Below, one piece after another: positions 32,520 to 40,647 of a stretch of 64,000 nt of DNA. The stretch is from JBNPEO01 sp050490315 (lineage in GTDB: Bacteria > Actinomycetota > Actinomycetes > Actinomycetales > Micrococcaceae): positions 72,646-136,645 of the forward strand of contig NZ_JBNPEO010000008.1 of NCBI RefSeq assembly GCF_050490315.1, given 5' to 3'. The translations under genes and the position numbers were made by a program. Numbering within the stretch: position 1 is the stretch's first letter; each line of letters opens with the position of its first letter. The notes beneath the pieces are model-generated. The model was not told the DNA's origin, ran no database searches, and saw only the letters and a program-made list of their open reading frames with translations.

Positions 32520-33662
32520 TCAAATTAGGCTAGCTGCCATGGCCTCTACAGCCAGTAACGGCGCCACGTTGCTTGTGACAATACGACGGCGTGTGGTGTT
32601 GATCGCGTCCATTCTTGCCAGTGTTTTCTCTGGGCTGGAGTTGTTGGCGAACTCTTCAATTTCGGCGCTGAGCTCAACGTTGACTAACTCCACTCCGTGC
32701 CCCAGCTGAACCATCAGCACATCTCGGTAGAACGAGAGTAGATCAGTGAGCGTCCGGTCCAGAGAGTCGGTGATGGACCTTTTGGCGCGCCGTTTTTGAT
32801 CGTCCTCAAGCTGTTTAAGTTGGGCTCGCATGGCCGGTGGGAGTGTCCCTGTTTCCGGAGCACCCAGTGAGGCCAGCAAAGCAATCTTTTCTTGAGCGTC
32901 CCGTTCGTCATTGGAGCTTTGCGCCTCATCGGTAGCAATGCTGGTCAGCTCCTCTGCCATCAGAACCGCTGCCGTAATCCCACGCAATGCGAGCGGAAGC
33001 CTTACTGTGGCGGTCCGGCGTTCGCGAGCGTTAGGGTCTTTAGCCAGACGGCGGGCAATACCAATATGGCTTTGCGCGGCACGTGCCACGGTCTGCGCCA
33101 AAGCTGGATCCACGCCGTCGCGCTTTATTAACAAAGCCGCAACGTCGGCAGCTGGCGGCAGGCGCAAACCCACTGGCCTGCAACGCGAACGGATGGTGAC
33201 CAAAACATCGGCAGGCGAGGGCGCGCAGAGCATCCAGATGGTGCGGGGTGTGGGCTCTTCGATGGCTTTGAGGAGCACGTTGGTGGTGCGCTCGGCCATT
33301 CGGTCGGCGTCTTCCACCACAATGATCCGCCAGCGCCCCGTTGCGGGGCGATTACCTGCTTTGGCCACCAGCTCACGCGATTCATCAATGGTGATGGTGA
33401 CCTTTTCGGTGCGCACAAAAGTCACGTCAGGGTGCGTTTCGCCCAGAATGGTTAGGCAGGCAGGGCACTGCCCGCAGCCGCGTTCGGCAACGTCTTCGCG
33501 TTCGCAATTGAGGGCGGCAGCGAATGCTTTGGCGGCGTTGGAACGCCCGGAACCTGGCGGTCCTGTGAACAGCCAAGCGTGTGAGAGCCGGTCACCGTTG
33601 ACTGCCTGTTTTAACTGCTCGACGACGGCGGGCTGGCCTCCGAGCTCGTCCCAGACACTCAT
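32520..33662 (-). CDS. holB: DNA polymerase III subunit delta'
   Basis: A 380-residue clamp-loader subunit that helps load the beta clamp on DNA. The P-loop-like motif is FTGPPGSGRSNAAK, near residue 35. A four-cysteine zinc module is present (C-E-R-E ... GCGQCPAC). Sensor regions follow as VVEDADRMAERTTNVLLKAIEEPT and ..TIRSRCRPV. Its ATG overlaps the TGA of tmk by four bases, so the two genes are coupled, the usual actinobacterial arrangement. Confidence 0.96.
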   Translation of the reverse strand: MSVWDELGGQPAVVEQLKQAVNGDRLSHAWLFTGPPGSGRSNAAKAFAAALNCEREDVAERGCGQCPACLTILGETHPDVTFVRTEKVTITIDESRELVAKAGNRPATGRWRIIVVEDADRMAERTTNVLLKAIEEPTPRTIWMLCAPSPADVLVTIRSRCRPVGLRLPPAADVAALLIKRDGVDPALAQTVARAAQSHIGIARRLAKDPNARERRTATVRLPLALRGITAAVLMAEELTSIATDEAQSSNDERDAQEKIALLASLGAPETGTLPPAMRAQLKQLEDDQKRRAKRSITDSLDRTLTDLLSFYRDVLMVQLGHGVELVNVELSAEIEEFANNSSPEKTLARMDAINTTRRRIVTSNVAPLLAVEAMAASLI

Positions 33663-34360
33663 TGCCGCTCACCAGCAGGCTGTGCTCGGCGGTCTGCAAA
33701 AACACCTTCCACGCGCTCAAGAATCTGGGCCGAAATGGTCTCGATGGGTAGTGAAGCGTCGATGACCAGGTACATTTCGGGGCGTTTCGCGGCAACGTCC
33801 AAAAAGGCTTGCCGGACCATGGCATGAAAGGTATCTGGTTCGGATTCCAGCCGGTCCTCCACTGCAGCTCCGGCGGTACGGCGTGCACGGCCGTGTTCGG
33901 GGGAGACGTCCAAAACCACTGTGAAATCAGGCCAGAGCGAATCGGTTGCCCATTCGTTGAGCCCGCGAATTTCTTCGCTTCCCAGTCCGCGTGCCACACC
34001 TTGGTAGGCCACGGAGGAGTCAATGTAGCGGTCGGTGATAACTGCCTCGCCGCGGTCCAGGGCCGGCTTGATGAGTTGTTCGGCGTGAGCGGCTCGCGAG
34101 GCCGCGTACATCAGTGCTTCGGTGCGGGAATCGATGGTGCCATGCCCGTGTTCGAGTACTAAGGAACGGAGCTTTTCGCCGATGGCCGTTCCGCCGGGTT
34201 CACGGGTCTGAACCACCGTCATTCCGCGCTCACTCAGTGCCTCGGCTAGGAGCCGTGACTGGGTGGACTTGCCGGCACCGTCGCCGCCTTCGAAGGCAAT
34301 AAACAGCCCTGTGCGCGGCCCGGATACGGTGCTGGGGCGTACATGCTTCTGCTCGGTCAC
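33659..34360 (-). CDS. tmk: Thymidylate kinase
   Basis: A 233-residue dTMP kinase supplying dTDP for DNA synthesis. The P-loop is FEGGDGAGKST, near residue 23. It is followed by TREPGGTAIG, the DRYIDSSVAYQG (DRY) motif and a C-terminal region with the lid arginines (RARRTAG). GTG 34360 is preceded by TAGGCT ending six bases upstream, so a leaderless mRNA is likely. About 18 residues precede the conserved core. Confidence 0.96.
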   Translation of the reverse strand: MTEQKHVRPSTVSGPRTGLFIAFEGGDGAGKSTQSRLLAEALSERGMTVVQTREPGGTAIGEKLRSLVLEHGHGTIDSRTEALMYAASRAAHAEQLIKPALDRGEAVITDRYIDSSVAYQGVARGLGSEEIRGLNEWATDSLWPDFTVVLDVSPEHGRARRTAGAAVEDRLESEPDTFHAMVRQAFLDVAAKRPEMYLVIDASLPIETISAQILERVEGVFADRRAQPAGERQ

Positions 34361-34441
34361 TGCTCCAGCCTACCGGGAGGGTGGGACAGAAAAATTCTTA
34401 ACAGTTAACGGCCCGCACTTCTGGAGCCTTAATGTTGGCTT

Positions 34442-35680
34442 ATGACACTCTCGGACCATGGCGCGCTTTCTCCTGACACTGTTGTTGTTGCTGCGGGACG
34501 CCCGCCCCGAGAACGCGATCAGCCGGTTAATCCGCCCATCGTGTTGTCCTCCACCTATTTTGGAACCGGTTCTTTGGGTGATGGTGACCGTGGTTACGGC
34601 CGCTACGCTAACCCGTCGTGGGAGCCGTTTGAGGACGCGCTGGCTCAGCTTGAAGGCGCCGAATTACCGGGGCTTTTGTACTCCTCAGGATTGGCTGCAG
34701 TGAGCTCGGCTCTCTCCTTGATCCCGGCCCAGGGTGTGCTGGTGATGCCCTCGCACAGTTATGCGGGCTCGTTGCAGATGGCCAGCGAACTTGCCGAGAA
34801 AGGCTTCCTGACTTTGCGGACCGTGGACATCGCTGACACGGATGCCGTTTTGGAAGCACTCACGGCGGACGGTGTTAACGCCGCAATGTTGTGGCTTGAA
34901 AGCCCTACTAACCCCATGTTGGGCATCGCGGACATTCCTACGCTGGCTGCTGCTGCCCACAAAATTGGTGCCATTGTGGTCACGGATAACACTTTCTCCA
35001 CGCCTCTTGTGCAAAAGCCTTTGTCCTTGGGTTCTGACATTGTGCTGCACTCGGTGACCAAATATTTGGCTGGCCACTCGGACGTGGTGTTGGGAGCACT
35101 TGTGACGAGTAACCCGGAAGTACGGGCAGATCTCCTTCACCACCGAACCATTCACGGAGCCATCGCCGGCCCCTTTGAGGCATGGCTTGCGCTGCGCGGT
35201 TTGCGCACACTGGCCTTGAGGATTGAGCGCTCTCAGGCCACGGCAATGCTCTTGGCTGATCGGCTCAAAGACCACCCCGCAGTTGAGGCCATCCGATTCC
35301 CGGGTTTGCCCACCGATCCCGGTCACGAGCGCGCCAAAAATCAAATGTCCGGGTTTGGCTCGGTGCTGTGTATTCAAGTCCGGGCCATCGATTCAACCAG
35401 CACCAGCAGTGAAAGCACGACGTCGGCCCAAGACTCCGCAGAAAGCCTCACCGGCGGTGCGGCTGCTGCGGACGCGCTAGTTCGTTCACTCAAGCTCTGG
35501 TTGCCAGCCACGTCCCTTGGTGGGGTGGAATCGTTGGTGGAGCGCCGTCGTCGTCATAAGGCAGAGCCGGAAAGCGTCCCGGAGAACCTGATTCGGTTCA
35601 GTGTGGGGATTGAGAACGCCGAGGACTTGTGGGCAGACCTAGCTCAAGGCCTCGACTCTTTGGCTTCATTAACCTCCTAG
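34442..35680 (+). CDS. Cystathionine gamma-synthase-like PLP enzyme
   Basis: A 412-residue member of the Cys/Met-metabolism PLP family. The cofactor lysine is in HSVTKYLAGHSD, the SSG loop is LLYSSGLAAVSSAL, and the aspartate that pairs with the pyridine nitrogen is in VVTDNTFSTP. Whether it acts as gamma-synthase, gamma-lyase or something else cannot be decided. Residues about 320-340 are a Ser/Thr-rich insertion (STSTSSESTTSAQDSAESL) between the catalytic core and the C-terminal domain that is unusual for the family. TAATGT ends six bases before ATG 34442, which indicates a leaderless transcript. Confidence 0.9.
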   Translation: MTLSDHGALSPDTVVVAAGRPPRERDQPVNPPIVLSSTYFGTGSLGDGDRGYGRYANPSWEPFEDALAQLEGAELPGLLYSSGLAAVSSALSLIPAQGVLVMPSHSYAGSLQMASELAEKGFLTLRTVDIADTDAVLEALTADGVNAAMLWLESPTNPMLGIADIPTLAAAAHKIGAIVVTDNTFSTPLVQKPLSLGSDIVLHSVTKYLAGHSDVVLGALVTSNPEVRADLLHHRTIHGAIAGPFEAWLALRGLRTLALRIERSQATAMLLADRLKDHPAVEAIRFPGLPTDPGHERAKNQMSGFGSVLCIQVRAIDSTSTSSESTTSAQDSAESLTGGAAAADALVRSLKLWLPATSLGGVESLVERRRRHKAEPESVPENLIRFSVGIENAEDLWADLAQGLDSLASLTS

Positions 35681-35707
35681 CGTGCGTTGGTAGCTTAGGC
35701 TGAGATG

Positions 35708-36049
35708 GTGACTGGCGCAGCGATCGTTTATTACTCCACATCATTCGTATACCTCGTCCTAGGGATAGTGGCACTTGGCCTAGAACTGTGGGCTTTTGTT
35801 GATGCCCTGCGCCACAAACCTGCCGCTTACACAGCAGCGTACAAACGGACTAAAACGTTTTGGATGGCTGTCACCGGCGCTGCCGCATTTGTTGGTGTGC
35901 TCTCCATCGTCACCGGCGGTGGGACCTTGGGTCTCTTTGGCCTGGCGGCGGTTACTGCAGCTTGTGTGTACCTTGCGGACGTGCGCCCCGAGGTCAAGGA
36001 AACCGGCAAGGGGCGCCCGGGCAACATGGGCCCATACGGCCCCTGGTAA
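35708..36049 (+). CDS. DUF2516-family small membrane protein
   Basis: About 113 residues with three hydrophobic helices: an N-terminal one (FVYLVLGIVALGLELWAF), a middle one (FWMAVTGAAAFVGVLSIV) and one from LGLFGLAAVTAACVYLA. It ends in a proline/glycine tail (GNMGPYGPW). DUF2516 proteins are widespread in Actinobacteria with no assigned function. GTG 35708 is chosen because TAGGCT ends six bases before it; ATG 35705 is three bases earlier and also possible. A 13-bp tandem duplication covers the stop codon. Confidence 0.82.
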   Translation: MTGAAIVYYSTSFVYLVLGIVALGLELWAFVDALRHKPAAYTAAYKRTKTFWMAVTGAAAFVGVLSIVTGGGTLGLFGLAAVTAACVYLADVRPEVKETGKGRPGNMGPYGPW

Positions 36050-36064
36050 CGGCCCCTGGTAATC
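36039..36064. repeat. 13-bp tandem duplication at the DUF2516 stop codon
   Basis: GGCCCCTGGTAAC is followed at once by GGCCCCTGGTAAT. The first copy contains the last Trp codon and the TAA stop. It looks like a recent slippage duplication without effect on the protein. Confidence 0.8.
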
Positions 36065-36068
36065 GGCC

Positions 36069-36893
36069 CTAGAAACTAAAGTTTTCCGGCGCTACGGCGT
36101 CCCAAGCCACGGTGAGTTCCCCAAGACGCCAGCGGGAGACGCCGTCGTAAATTGGCCAGTTCTCCGCGCGAAGTTGTTGGCACATCCGTACCCAACGCTG
36201 CCGGTTCCCAAAAGATGCAAGCGGCGCTGACTCGAGCCAGCAGCGGTCTATGGCTTGCAAAAAAGTGTGGATCTGCTCGCCGGGGACGTTGCGGTGAATA
36301 AGCGCTTTGGGCAGGCGTTCGGCCACCTCTGAAGGCAGCGTAAAAGTACCGAACCGCATGGAGAAGCTAAGCGTTTGCGGGCCGGTGGCATCCACCGCCA
36401 CCCAGCTGGCCCGGCGGCCCACTTCGTCACACGTGCCCTCCACAAAGAGTCCGCCAGGTGCGAGCTTGCTACCTACCAGTCTCCAGATCCCAGGAACATC
36501 GTTCTCTTGGTATTGGCGCAGCACGTTGAAAGCCCTGACCACTATCGGTTTTGTGGGAACGGCGAGTTCAAAGCCGCCCAGCTGAAAACTGAGGCCGTCC
36601 ACTTCAAGGGCCTGAGCCGCGCGCACGCGTTCGGGCTCAATCTCAATCCCAATCAATTGAACGTCGGCGCGCACTTGGCGCATCCGAGTGAAAAGTTCCA
36701 CAGCCGTGGCCGGGGACGCTCCGTAACCTAGGTCAACGATGAGCGGAGTCTCAGCGGCCCGCAAACGGTGCGCTTGTGTACCGGAGAGCCAACGGTCCAC
36801 CCGACGCATACGGTTGGGGTTTGTGGTGCCTCGAGTGACGTTGCCAAGCGGTTTTCCGCTCTTGCCACTGATTCGTTCCGCCTTTTGCACCAC
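36069..36893 (-). CDS. Class I SAM-dependent methyltransferase
   Basis: A 274-residue methyltransferase-like protein. The SAM-binding motif I is PLIVDLGYGASPATAVELF, near residue 52, followed by acidic LIGIEIEPERV. The substrate is unknown. A conserved actinobacterial C-terminal portion follows (IHTFLQAIDRCW and WPIYDGVSRWRLGELTVAWD). GTG 36893 comes six bases after TAAAGT, so the mRNA is probably leaderless. It diverges from gpmA, and the intergenic space is almost filled by a long palindrome. Confidence 0.85.
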   Translation of the reverse strand: MVQKAERISGKSGKPLGNVTRGTTNPNRMRRVDRWLSGTQAHRLRAAETPLIVDLGYGASPATAVELFTRMRQVRADVQLIGIEIEPERVRAAQALEVDGLSFQLGGFELAVPTKPIVVRAFNVLRQYQENDVPGIWRLVGSKLAPGGLFVEGTCDEVGRRASWVAVDATGPQTLSFSMRFGTFTLPSEVAERLPKALIHRNVPGEQIHTFLQAIDRCWLESAPLASFGNRQRWVRMCQQLRAENWPIYDGVSRWRLGELTVAWDAVAPENFSF

Positions 36894-36899
36894 GGCCCA

Positions 36900-37030
36900 A
36901 CTTTATCCTCCGCTGTCTCCAACGCAACGCGGGGTCAGTTACGGCCCATGTTTGCCGCCAACATGGGCCGTAAGTGACCCCGCGTTGTGAAACGTAACGC
37001 CAACCACGCCCCGGACGGCTCCGATAGGAT
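36900..37030. promoter_or_regulatory. Back-to-back promoters of the methyltransferase and gpmA
   Basis: On the minus strand TAAAGT (36900-36905) ends six bases before the methyltransferase GTG. On the plus strand TAGGAT (37025-37030) ends seven bases before the gpmA ATG. Between them lies the palindrome 36925-36987, whose left arm covers the expected -35 position of the methyltransferase promoter. Confidence 0.55.
36925..36987. repeat. Long palindrome inside a divergent promoter region
   Basis: Arms 36925-36951 and 36961-36987 are complementary over 27 positions with a single G-G mismatch (36938/36974) and a nine-base loop. Both flanking genes are transcribed away from it, so it cannot be their terminator. 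Confidence 0.8.
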
Positions 37031-37037
37031 ACGAATT

Positions 37038-37784
37038 ATGACTTACAAGCTGATTCTGCTGCGCCACGGCCACAGCGAATGGAACGCCAAGAACCTGTTC
37101 ACTGGTTGGGTGGACGTTGACCTCAATGAGCAAGGCCGCACGGAAGCTGTCCGTGGCGGGGAGTTGCTCGTGGAGAACAACATCCTCCCGGACATCCTCT
37201 ACACATCGCGTCTCAAGCGTGCCATAAACACCGCCAACTTGGCCCTGGAAAAGGCCAACCGCGGCTGGATTGACGTCAAGCGTAACTGGCGCCTGAACGA
37301 ACGCCACTACGGCGCTTTGCAGGGCAAGGACAAGGCTCAGACCTTGGCCGAGTACGGTGAAGAGCAGTTTATGCAGTGGCGTCGTTCTTACGACACACCG
37401 CCGCCGCCCTTGGCTGATGACTCCGAGTTCTCCCAGGTTGGGGATCCGCAGTACGCAGACCTTGGTGACGGGGTTCCGCGCACCGAGTGCCTCAAGGACG
37501 TCCTTGAGCGGTTGCTGCCGTACTGGGAATCAGACATCAAGGAAGACCTCAAAGCAGGCAAGACCGTTCTGGTGACGGCTCACGGCAACTCCTTGCGCGC
37601 CCTGGTCAAACACCTAGACGGCATTAGCGATGATGACATCGCCGCACTGAACATCCCCACCGGTATCCCGCTCGTGTACGAGCTGGATGAGAACTTCAAA
37701 CCGCTGGTCGCCGGCGGAAAGTACTTGGACCCGGAGGCAGCCGCTGCATCCATCAAGGCAGTAGCTAACCAAGGCAAAAAGTAG
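37038..37784 (+). CDS. gpmA: 2,3-bisphosphoglycerate-dependent phosphoglycerate mutase
   Basis: A 248-residue glycolytic enzyme interconverting 3- and 2-phosphoglycerate through a phosphohistidine. The motifs are LLRHGHSEWNAKNLFTGW with the catalytic His near residue 11, TSRLKRAINTA, LNERHYGALQG and the second His in VTAHGNSLRAL. ATG 37038 lies seven bases after TAGGAT, probably leaderless; the frame continues upstream to 36987 without support. Its place beside phoU and senX3-regX3 is conserved in Actinobacteria. Confidence 0.97.
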   Translation: MTYKLILLRHGHSEWNAKNLFTGWVDVDLNEQGRTEAVRGGELLVENNILPDILYTSRLKRAINTANLALEKANRGWIDVKRNWRLNERHYGALQGKDKAQTLAEYGEEQFMQWRRSYDTPPPPLADDSEFSQVGDPQYADLGDGVPRTECLKDVLERLLPYWESDIKEDLKAGKTVLVTAHGNSLRALVKHLDGISDDDIAALNIPTGIPLVYELDENFKPLVAGGKYLDPEAAAASIKAVANQGKK

Positions 37785-37810
37785 CGCAGGAAGAAGTTCC
37801 GCTTCTTCTT

Positions 37811-37863
37811 AAAGTCCGACGGCGGGGGCCCCAACTTTGTGGGGGGGGGGCCGTCGGAACTTT
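37811..37863. terminator. Bidirectional terminator between gpmA and phoU, with a ten-G run
   Basis: AAAGTCCGACGGC pairs with GCCGTCGG and, after one bulged base, ACTTT. A CCCC/GGGG inner stem completes the hairpin. The right side contains ten consecutive G (37841-37850), opposite only nine G/C positions on the left, so part of the run must bulge out. Confidence 0.8.
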
Positions 37864-37882
37864 AGTCTTTCCGGGGCGCCGT

Positions 37883-38539
37883 TTAGGCGAATTCGTCAGA
37901 CTGCCATTCACCGTTGACCAAGTAGCTAACCTTGCGGGCCACGGAAACGCCGTGGTCTGCGAAGCGCTCAAAGTAACGGCTGGCCAAGGCAACGTCCACC
38001 GTGGTGGTTGCGGATTCATTCCAGTCATCGGCGGCGATGGCCTTGAAGACGCTCAAGTGAAGCTCGTCCACTGCCATGTTGTCCTTGGCGATTTCGCGGG
38101 CAACATTGAGGTCGCGGGTTTCGAGGAGCGCGGTGACCTTTTTGGAAATTTCGATGTCCAAGCGGGCGAATTCCTTAAACGTTTCCTGCAAGGCTGCCGG
38201 GATAACGTTGTTTGGGTAACGCAGACGTGCCAATTGGGCTACGTGGCGTGCCAAGTCGCCCATACGTTCCAGGGAGGCGCTCATACGCAACGAGCCAACA
38301 ATCATGCGCAAGTCAGAAGCCACGGGGCCCTGCAAAGCGAGAATGTCGATGGCACGCTCGTCGAGGCTGTTCTGCAAAAAGTCGATCCGGGCGTCGGCCG
38401 CAATAACATCTTGGGCCAGATCCACGTCAGCAACTTCGAAGGATTCGGTGGCCTTTTCGATGGCGCCGGTGACGAGCCGGGAAATTTCGATGAGTTCTTC
38501 GCCCACCTGCGCGAGCTCGTCTTGAAAAACCTTACGCAC
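37883..38539 (-). CDS. phoU: Phosphate signalling protein PhoU
   Basis: A 218-residue all-helical protein that links phosphate transport to the sensor kinase and represses the phosphate-starvation response. It consists of two repeated three-helix PhoU domains. Each carries the metal-binding E/DxxxD pattern, seen in MSASLERMGDLARHVAQ and in ASRYFERFADHGVSVAR. GTG 38539 has AGGA about eight bases upstream. It diverges from senX3-regX3, and a PHO-box-like repeat lies between. Confidence 0.96.
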   Translation of the reverse strand: MRKVFQDELAQVGEELIEISRLVTGAIEKATESFEVADVDLAQDVIAADARIDFLQNSLDERAIDILALQGPVASDLRMIVGSLRMSASLERMGDLARHVAQLARLRYPNNVIPAALQETFKEFARLDIEISKKVTALLETRDLNVAREIAKDNMAVDELHLSVFKAIAADDWNESATTTVDVALASRYFERFADHGVSVARKVSYLVNGEWQSDEFA

Positions 38540-38637
38540 GGAGGCGTCCTTTCGTTGTCATGACATTGCTGTGATTGCTCGGACAGCAATCGGGAGTCAT
38601 AAATCTGGTAGTCCAACTGGTAACACTGTCAGTAGCC

Positions 38638-38677
38638 GGTGAATAGTTACTCCCTACAAGGTGAACGTTAGTTGAAC
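38638..38677. promoter_or_regulatory. Candidate PHO box (RegX3/PhoP-type direct repeats)
   Basis: On the minus strand the heptamers GTTCAAC (38671-38677), GTTCACC (38660-38666) and ATTCACC (38638-38644) sit in one 11-bp register, with a degenerate unit between the last two. Direct GTTCA-type repeats spaced by 11 bp are the known binding pattern of RegX3/PhoP regulators. The site lies between phoU and senX3-regX3, about 50 bases before the senX3 -10 box. Confidence 0.7.
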
Positions 38678-38737
38678 CGATCACGGTTTCGGTGCATATG
38701 AAACATTCTCACCGGCTCCAGCGCATAAGCTAGCCCT

Positions 38738-39955
38738 GTGGATCCACTGCTCAGCGGCATCATTGCCGGCCTCATCGGCCTGTCATTCGGTGTCTTTGGA
38801 GTGCTCGCTTTTAGGGCCAGCGAACGCCAACGCAGACTTATTGACGAAGACCCTGACGAACCAGCGCTGCCCGCAGGTTCCGCAGAAGTGCTCGCCGTTC
38901 TGGGCCGCGCCTTCGTGATTGTTGATGACATTGACGGTGTGGTGCGCGCCAGCCCAGCAGCCTACGCCTACGGCTTGGTCCGCGGGCACACCGTGGTCCA
39001 CCAGCAACTCCTTGAGATGACCAGCAAGGTCCGCCGTGACGGTGTGATTTTGGAACAAAGCTTTGAGCTCCCGCGCGGCCCCTTAGGTCAGGGAACCATC
39101 ATTGTTCAAGTCCGTGCTGCGCTCTTGGGTGAAGAATTTGTGTTGTTGCTTGCCGATGACCGGACGGAAATTACCCGTACCGAAGAAATCCGCAACGATT
39201 TTGTAGCCAACGTATCCCATGAGCTCAAAACGCCAGTCGGTGCCATATCCCTGCTGGCTGAGGCCCTTGAAGCCAGTCCGGATGATGAAGAAGCAGTGCG
39301 CCGCTTTGCTAAGCGTATGCACAAAGAGTCAGCACGTCTTGCCGCCCTAGTGCAGGACATTATTGAACTTTCCCGCCTGCAGGGGGCCAATATTGCCCAG
39401 CAAGGCACCGAAGTGGACATCAACGCGGTCATTGCCGACGCCGTCGATCGTTCCAAACTGCCCGCTGAAAGTAAGAACATTCAGATGGTGGTGGGTGGCC
39501 GTGTGGAGGCCAGGGTTTATGGAGACCCGGATCTACTCACTACGGCGTTGCGGAACTTGATCGACAATGCCATCAGGTACTCGCCGGAAAACACCAAGGT
39601 GGGTATTGGGGTTCGGTCCCGGGAGGGCCTGATTGCCATTTCCGTGACTGACCAAGGTGACGGGCTCAGCGCAGAAGATCAAGAGCGCGTATTTGAACGC
39701 TTTTACCGGGTGGACGCTGCACGCTCCCGGCACACTGGCGGTACAGGCCTAGGGTTGAGCATTGTTAAGCACGTTATTTCTAACCACGGTGGCGAAGTGA
39801 CAGTGTGGTCTCAGCCGGGCCAAGGATCAACTTTTACGGTGCGATTGCCGGAAATGGAAAGTGAAGAATCGGCGAAGATCCCCGATTCTGCACAAATCGC
39901 ACCGCTCGCACAGCGAAAAAACACCCGCATTCACGAACAAGGAGCCAACGCTTGA
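38738..39955 (+). CDS. senX3: Sensor histidine kinase, SenX3 type (phosphate response)
   Basis: A 405-residue membrane-bound kinase that phosphorylates RegX3 when phosphate is scarce. One N-terminal membrane helix (GIIAGLIGLSFGVFGVLAF) is followed by a PAS-like cytoplasmic sensor domain. The H box is FVANVSHELKTPVGAI (His near residue 164), the N box NLIDNAIRYSPE, and the G/F boxes DQGDGLSAEDQERVFERFY and HTGGTGLGLSIVKH. GTG 38738 lies six bases after TAAGCT, so the mRNA may be leaderless. The stop overlaps the regX3 TTG start. Confidence 0.95.
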   Translation: MDPLLSGIIAGLIGLSFGVFGVLAFRASERQRRLIDEDPDEPALPAGSAEVLAVLGRAFVIVDDIDGVVRASPAAYAYGLVRGHTVVHQQLLEMTSKVRRDGVILEQSFELPRGPLGQGTIIVQVRAALLGEEFVLLLADDRTEITRTEEIRNDFVANVSHELKTPVGAISLLAEALEASPDDEEAVRRFAKRMHKESARLAALVQDIIELSRLQGANIAQQGTEVDINAVIADAVDRSKLPAESKNIQMVVGGRVEARVYGDPDLLTTALRNLIDNAIRYSPENTKVGIGVRSREGLIAISVTDQGDGLSAEDQERVFERFYRVDAARSRHTGGTGLGLSIVKHVISNHGGEVTVWSQPGQGSTFTVRLPEMESEESAKIPDSAQIAPLAQRKNTRIHEQGANA

Positions 39956-40632
39956 GCCGGATTCTGATTGTTGAGGACGAAGAATCGTTTTCCGACCCAC
40001 TGTCCTACCTGTTGGGCAAAGAAGGTTTTGAGGTTGCCGTTGCAGATAACGGCCTGGACGCCATCACCGAGTTTGACCGTAACGGCGCTGACTTGGTGCT
40101 CTTGGATCTGCAGTTGCCGGGCCAGTCGGGCACCGAGGTGTGCCGGCAACTGCGCCAGCGCTCCTCCGTGCCGGTCATTATGCTGACGGCCAAGGACTCT
40201 GAGATCGACAAAGTTGTGGGGCTGGAACTTGGCGCTGATGACTACGTGACCAAGCCCTACTCATCCCGCGAATTGGTGGCACGTGTTCGGGCTGTGCTGC
40301 GCCGCCAGGGTGAGTCTGAAGAACTGATCAGCACCACCGTTCAGGCTGGCCCGGTGCGGATGGACATTGAACGCCACGTTGTCAGCGTAGGCGGGGAACA
40401 AGTTGCCCTGCCGTTGAAGGAATTTGAGCTCCTTGAGATGCTGTTGCGCAACTCGGGCCGTGTGCTCACTCGTGGTCAGTTGATTGACCGCGTATGGGGC
40501 TCTGACTACGTGGGGGATACCAAGACTTTGGACGTCCACGTCAAGCGCCTGCGCAGCAAAATTGAGCCGGACCCCTCAGTGCCGCGCTACCTTGTGACGG
40601 TGCGCGGTTTGGGTTACAAGTTCGAACCGTAA
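39952..40632 (+). CDS. regX3: Response regulator RegX3 (OmpR family)
   Basis: A 226-residue transcription factor of the phosphate regulon. The receiver domain has the acidic pair VEDEES, the phosphorylated Asp in LVLLDLQLPGQSG (near 52), T in IMLTAKD and the lysine in VTKPYSSREL. The C-terminal winged helix (from about 130) includes LPLKEFELLEMLLRNSGRVL and the wing TVRGLGYKFEP. TTG is used as the start, overlapping the senX3 TGA, with AAGGAG upstream at 39940-39945. It probably binds the repeat at 38638-38677. Confidence 0.96.
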   Translation: MSRILIVEDEESFSDPLSYLLGKEGFEVAVADNGLDAITEFDRNGADLVLLDLQLPGQSGTEVCRQLRQRSSVPVIMLTAKDSEIDKVVGLELGADDYVTKPYSSRELVARVRAVLRRQGESEELISTTVQAGPVRMDIERHVVSVGGEQVALPLKEFELLEMLLRNSGRVLTRGQLIDRVWGSDYVGDTKTLDVHVKRLRSKIEPDPSVPRYLVTVRGLGYKFEP

Positions 40633-40647
40633 ACTGCGTGTACTAGC

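Noticed and set aside
32911..33765. 284-residue plus-strand open frame opposite holB and the end of tmk
   Set aside because: Antisense shadow of conserved genes; composition follows codon-position bias of holB.
37841..37850. Phase-variation switch at the ten-G run
   Set aside because: The run lies in a terminator after both stop codons, so changes in its length would not alter a protein or a promoter.
38641..39496. Sequence in front of senX3 considered as a possible phosphate-transporter gene remnant
   Set aside because: The interval upstream of senX3 holds only regulatory repeats, and the remainder is senX3 itself.
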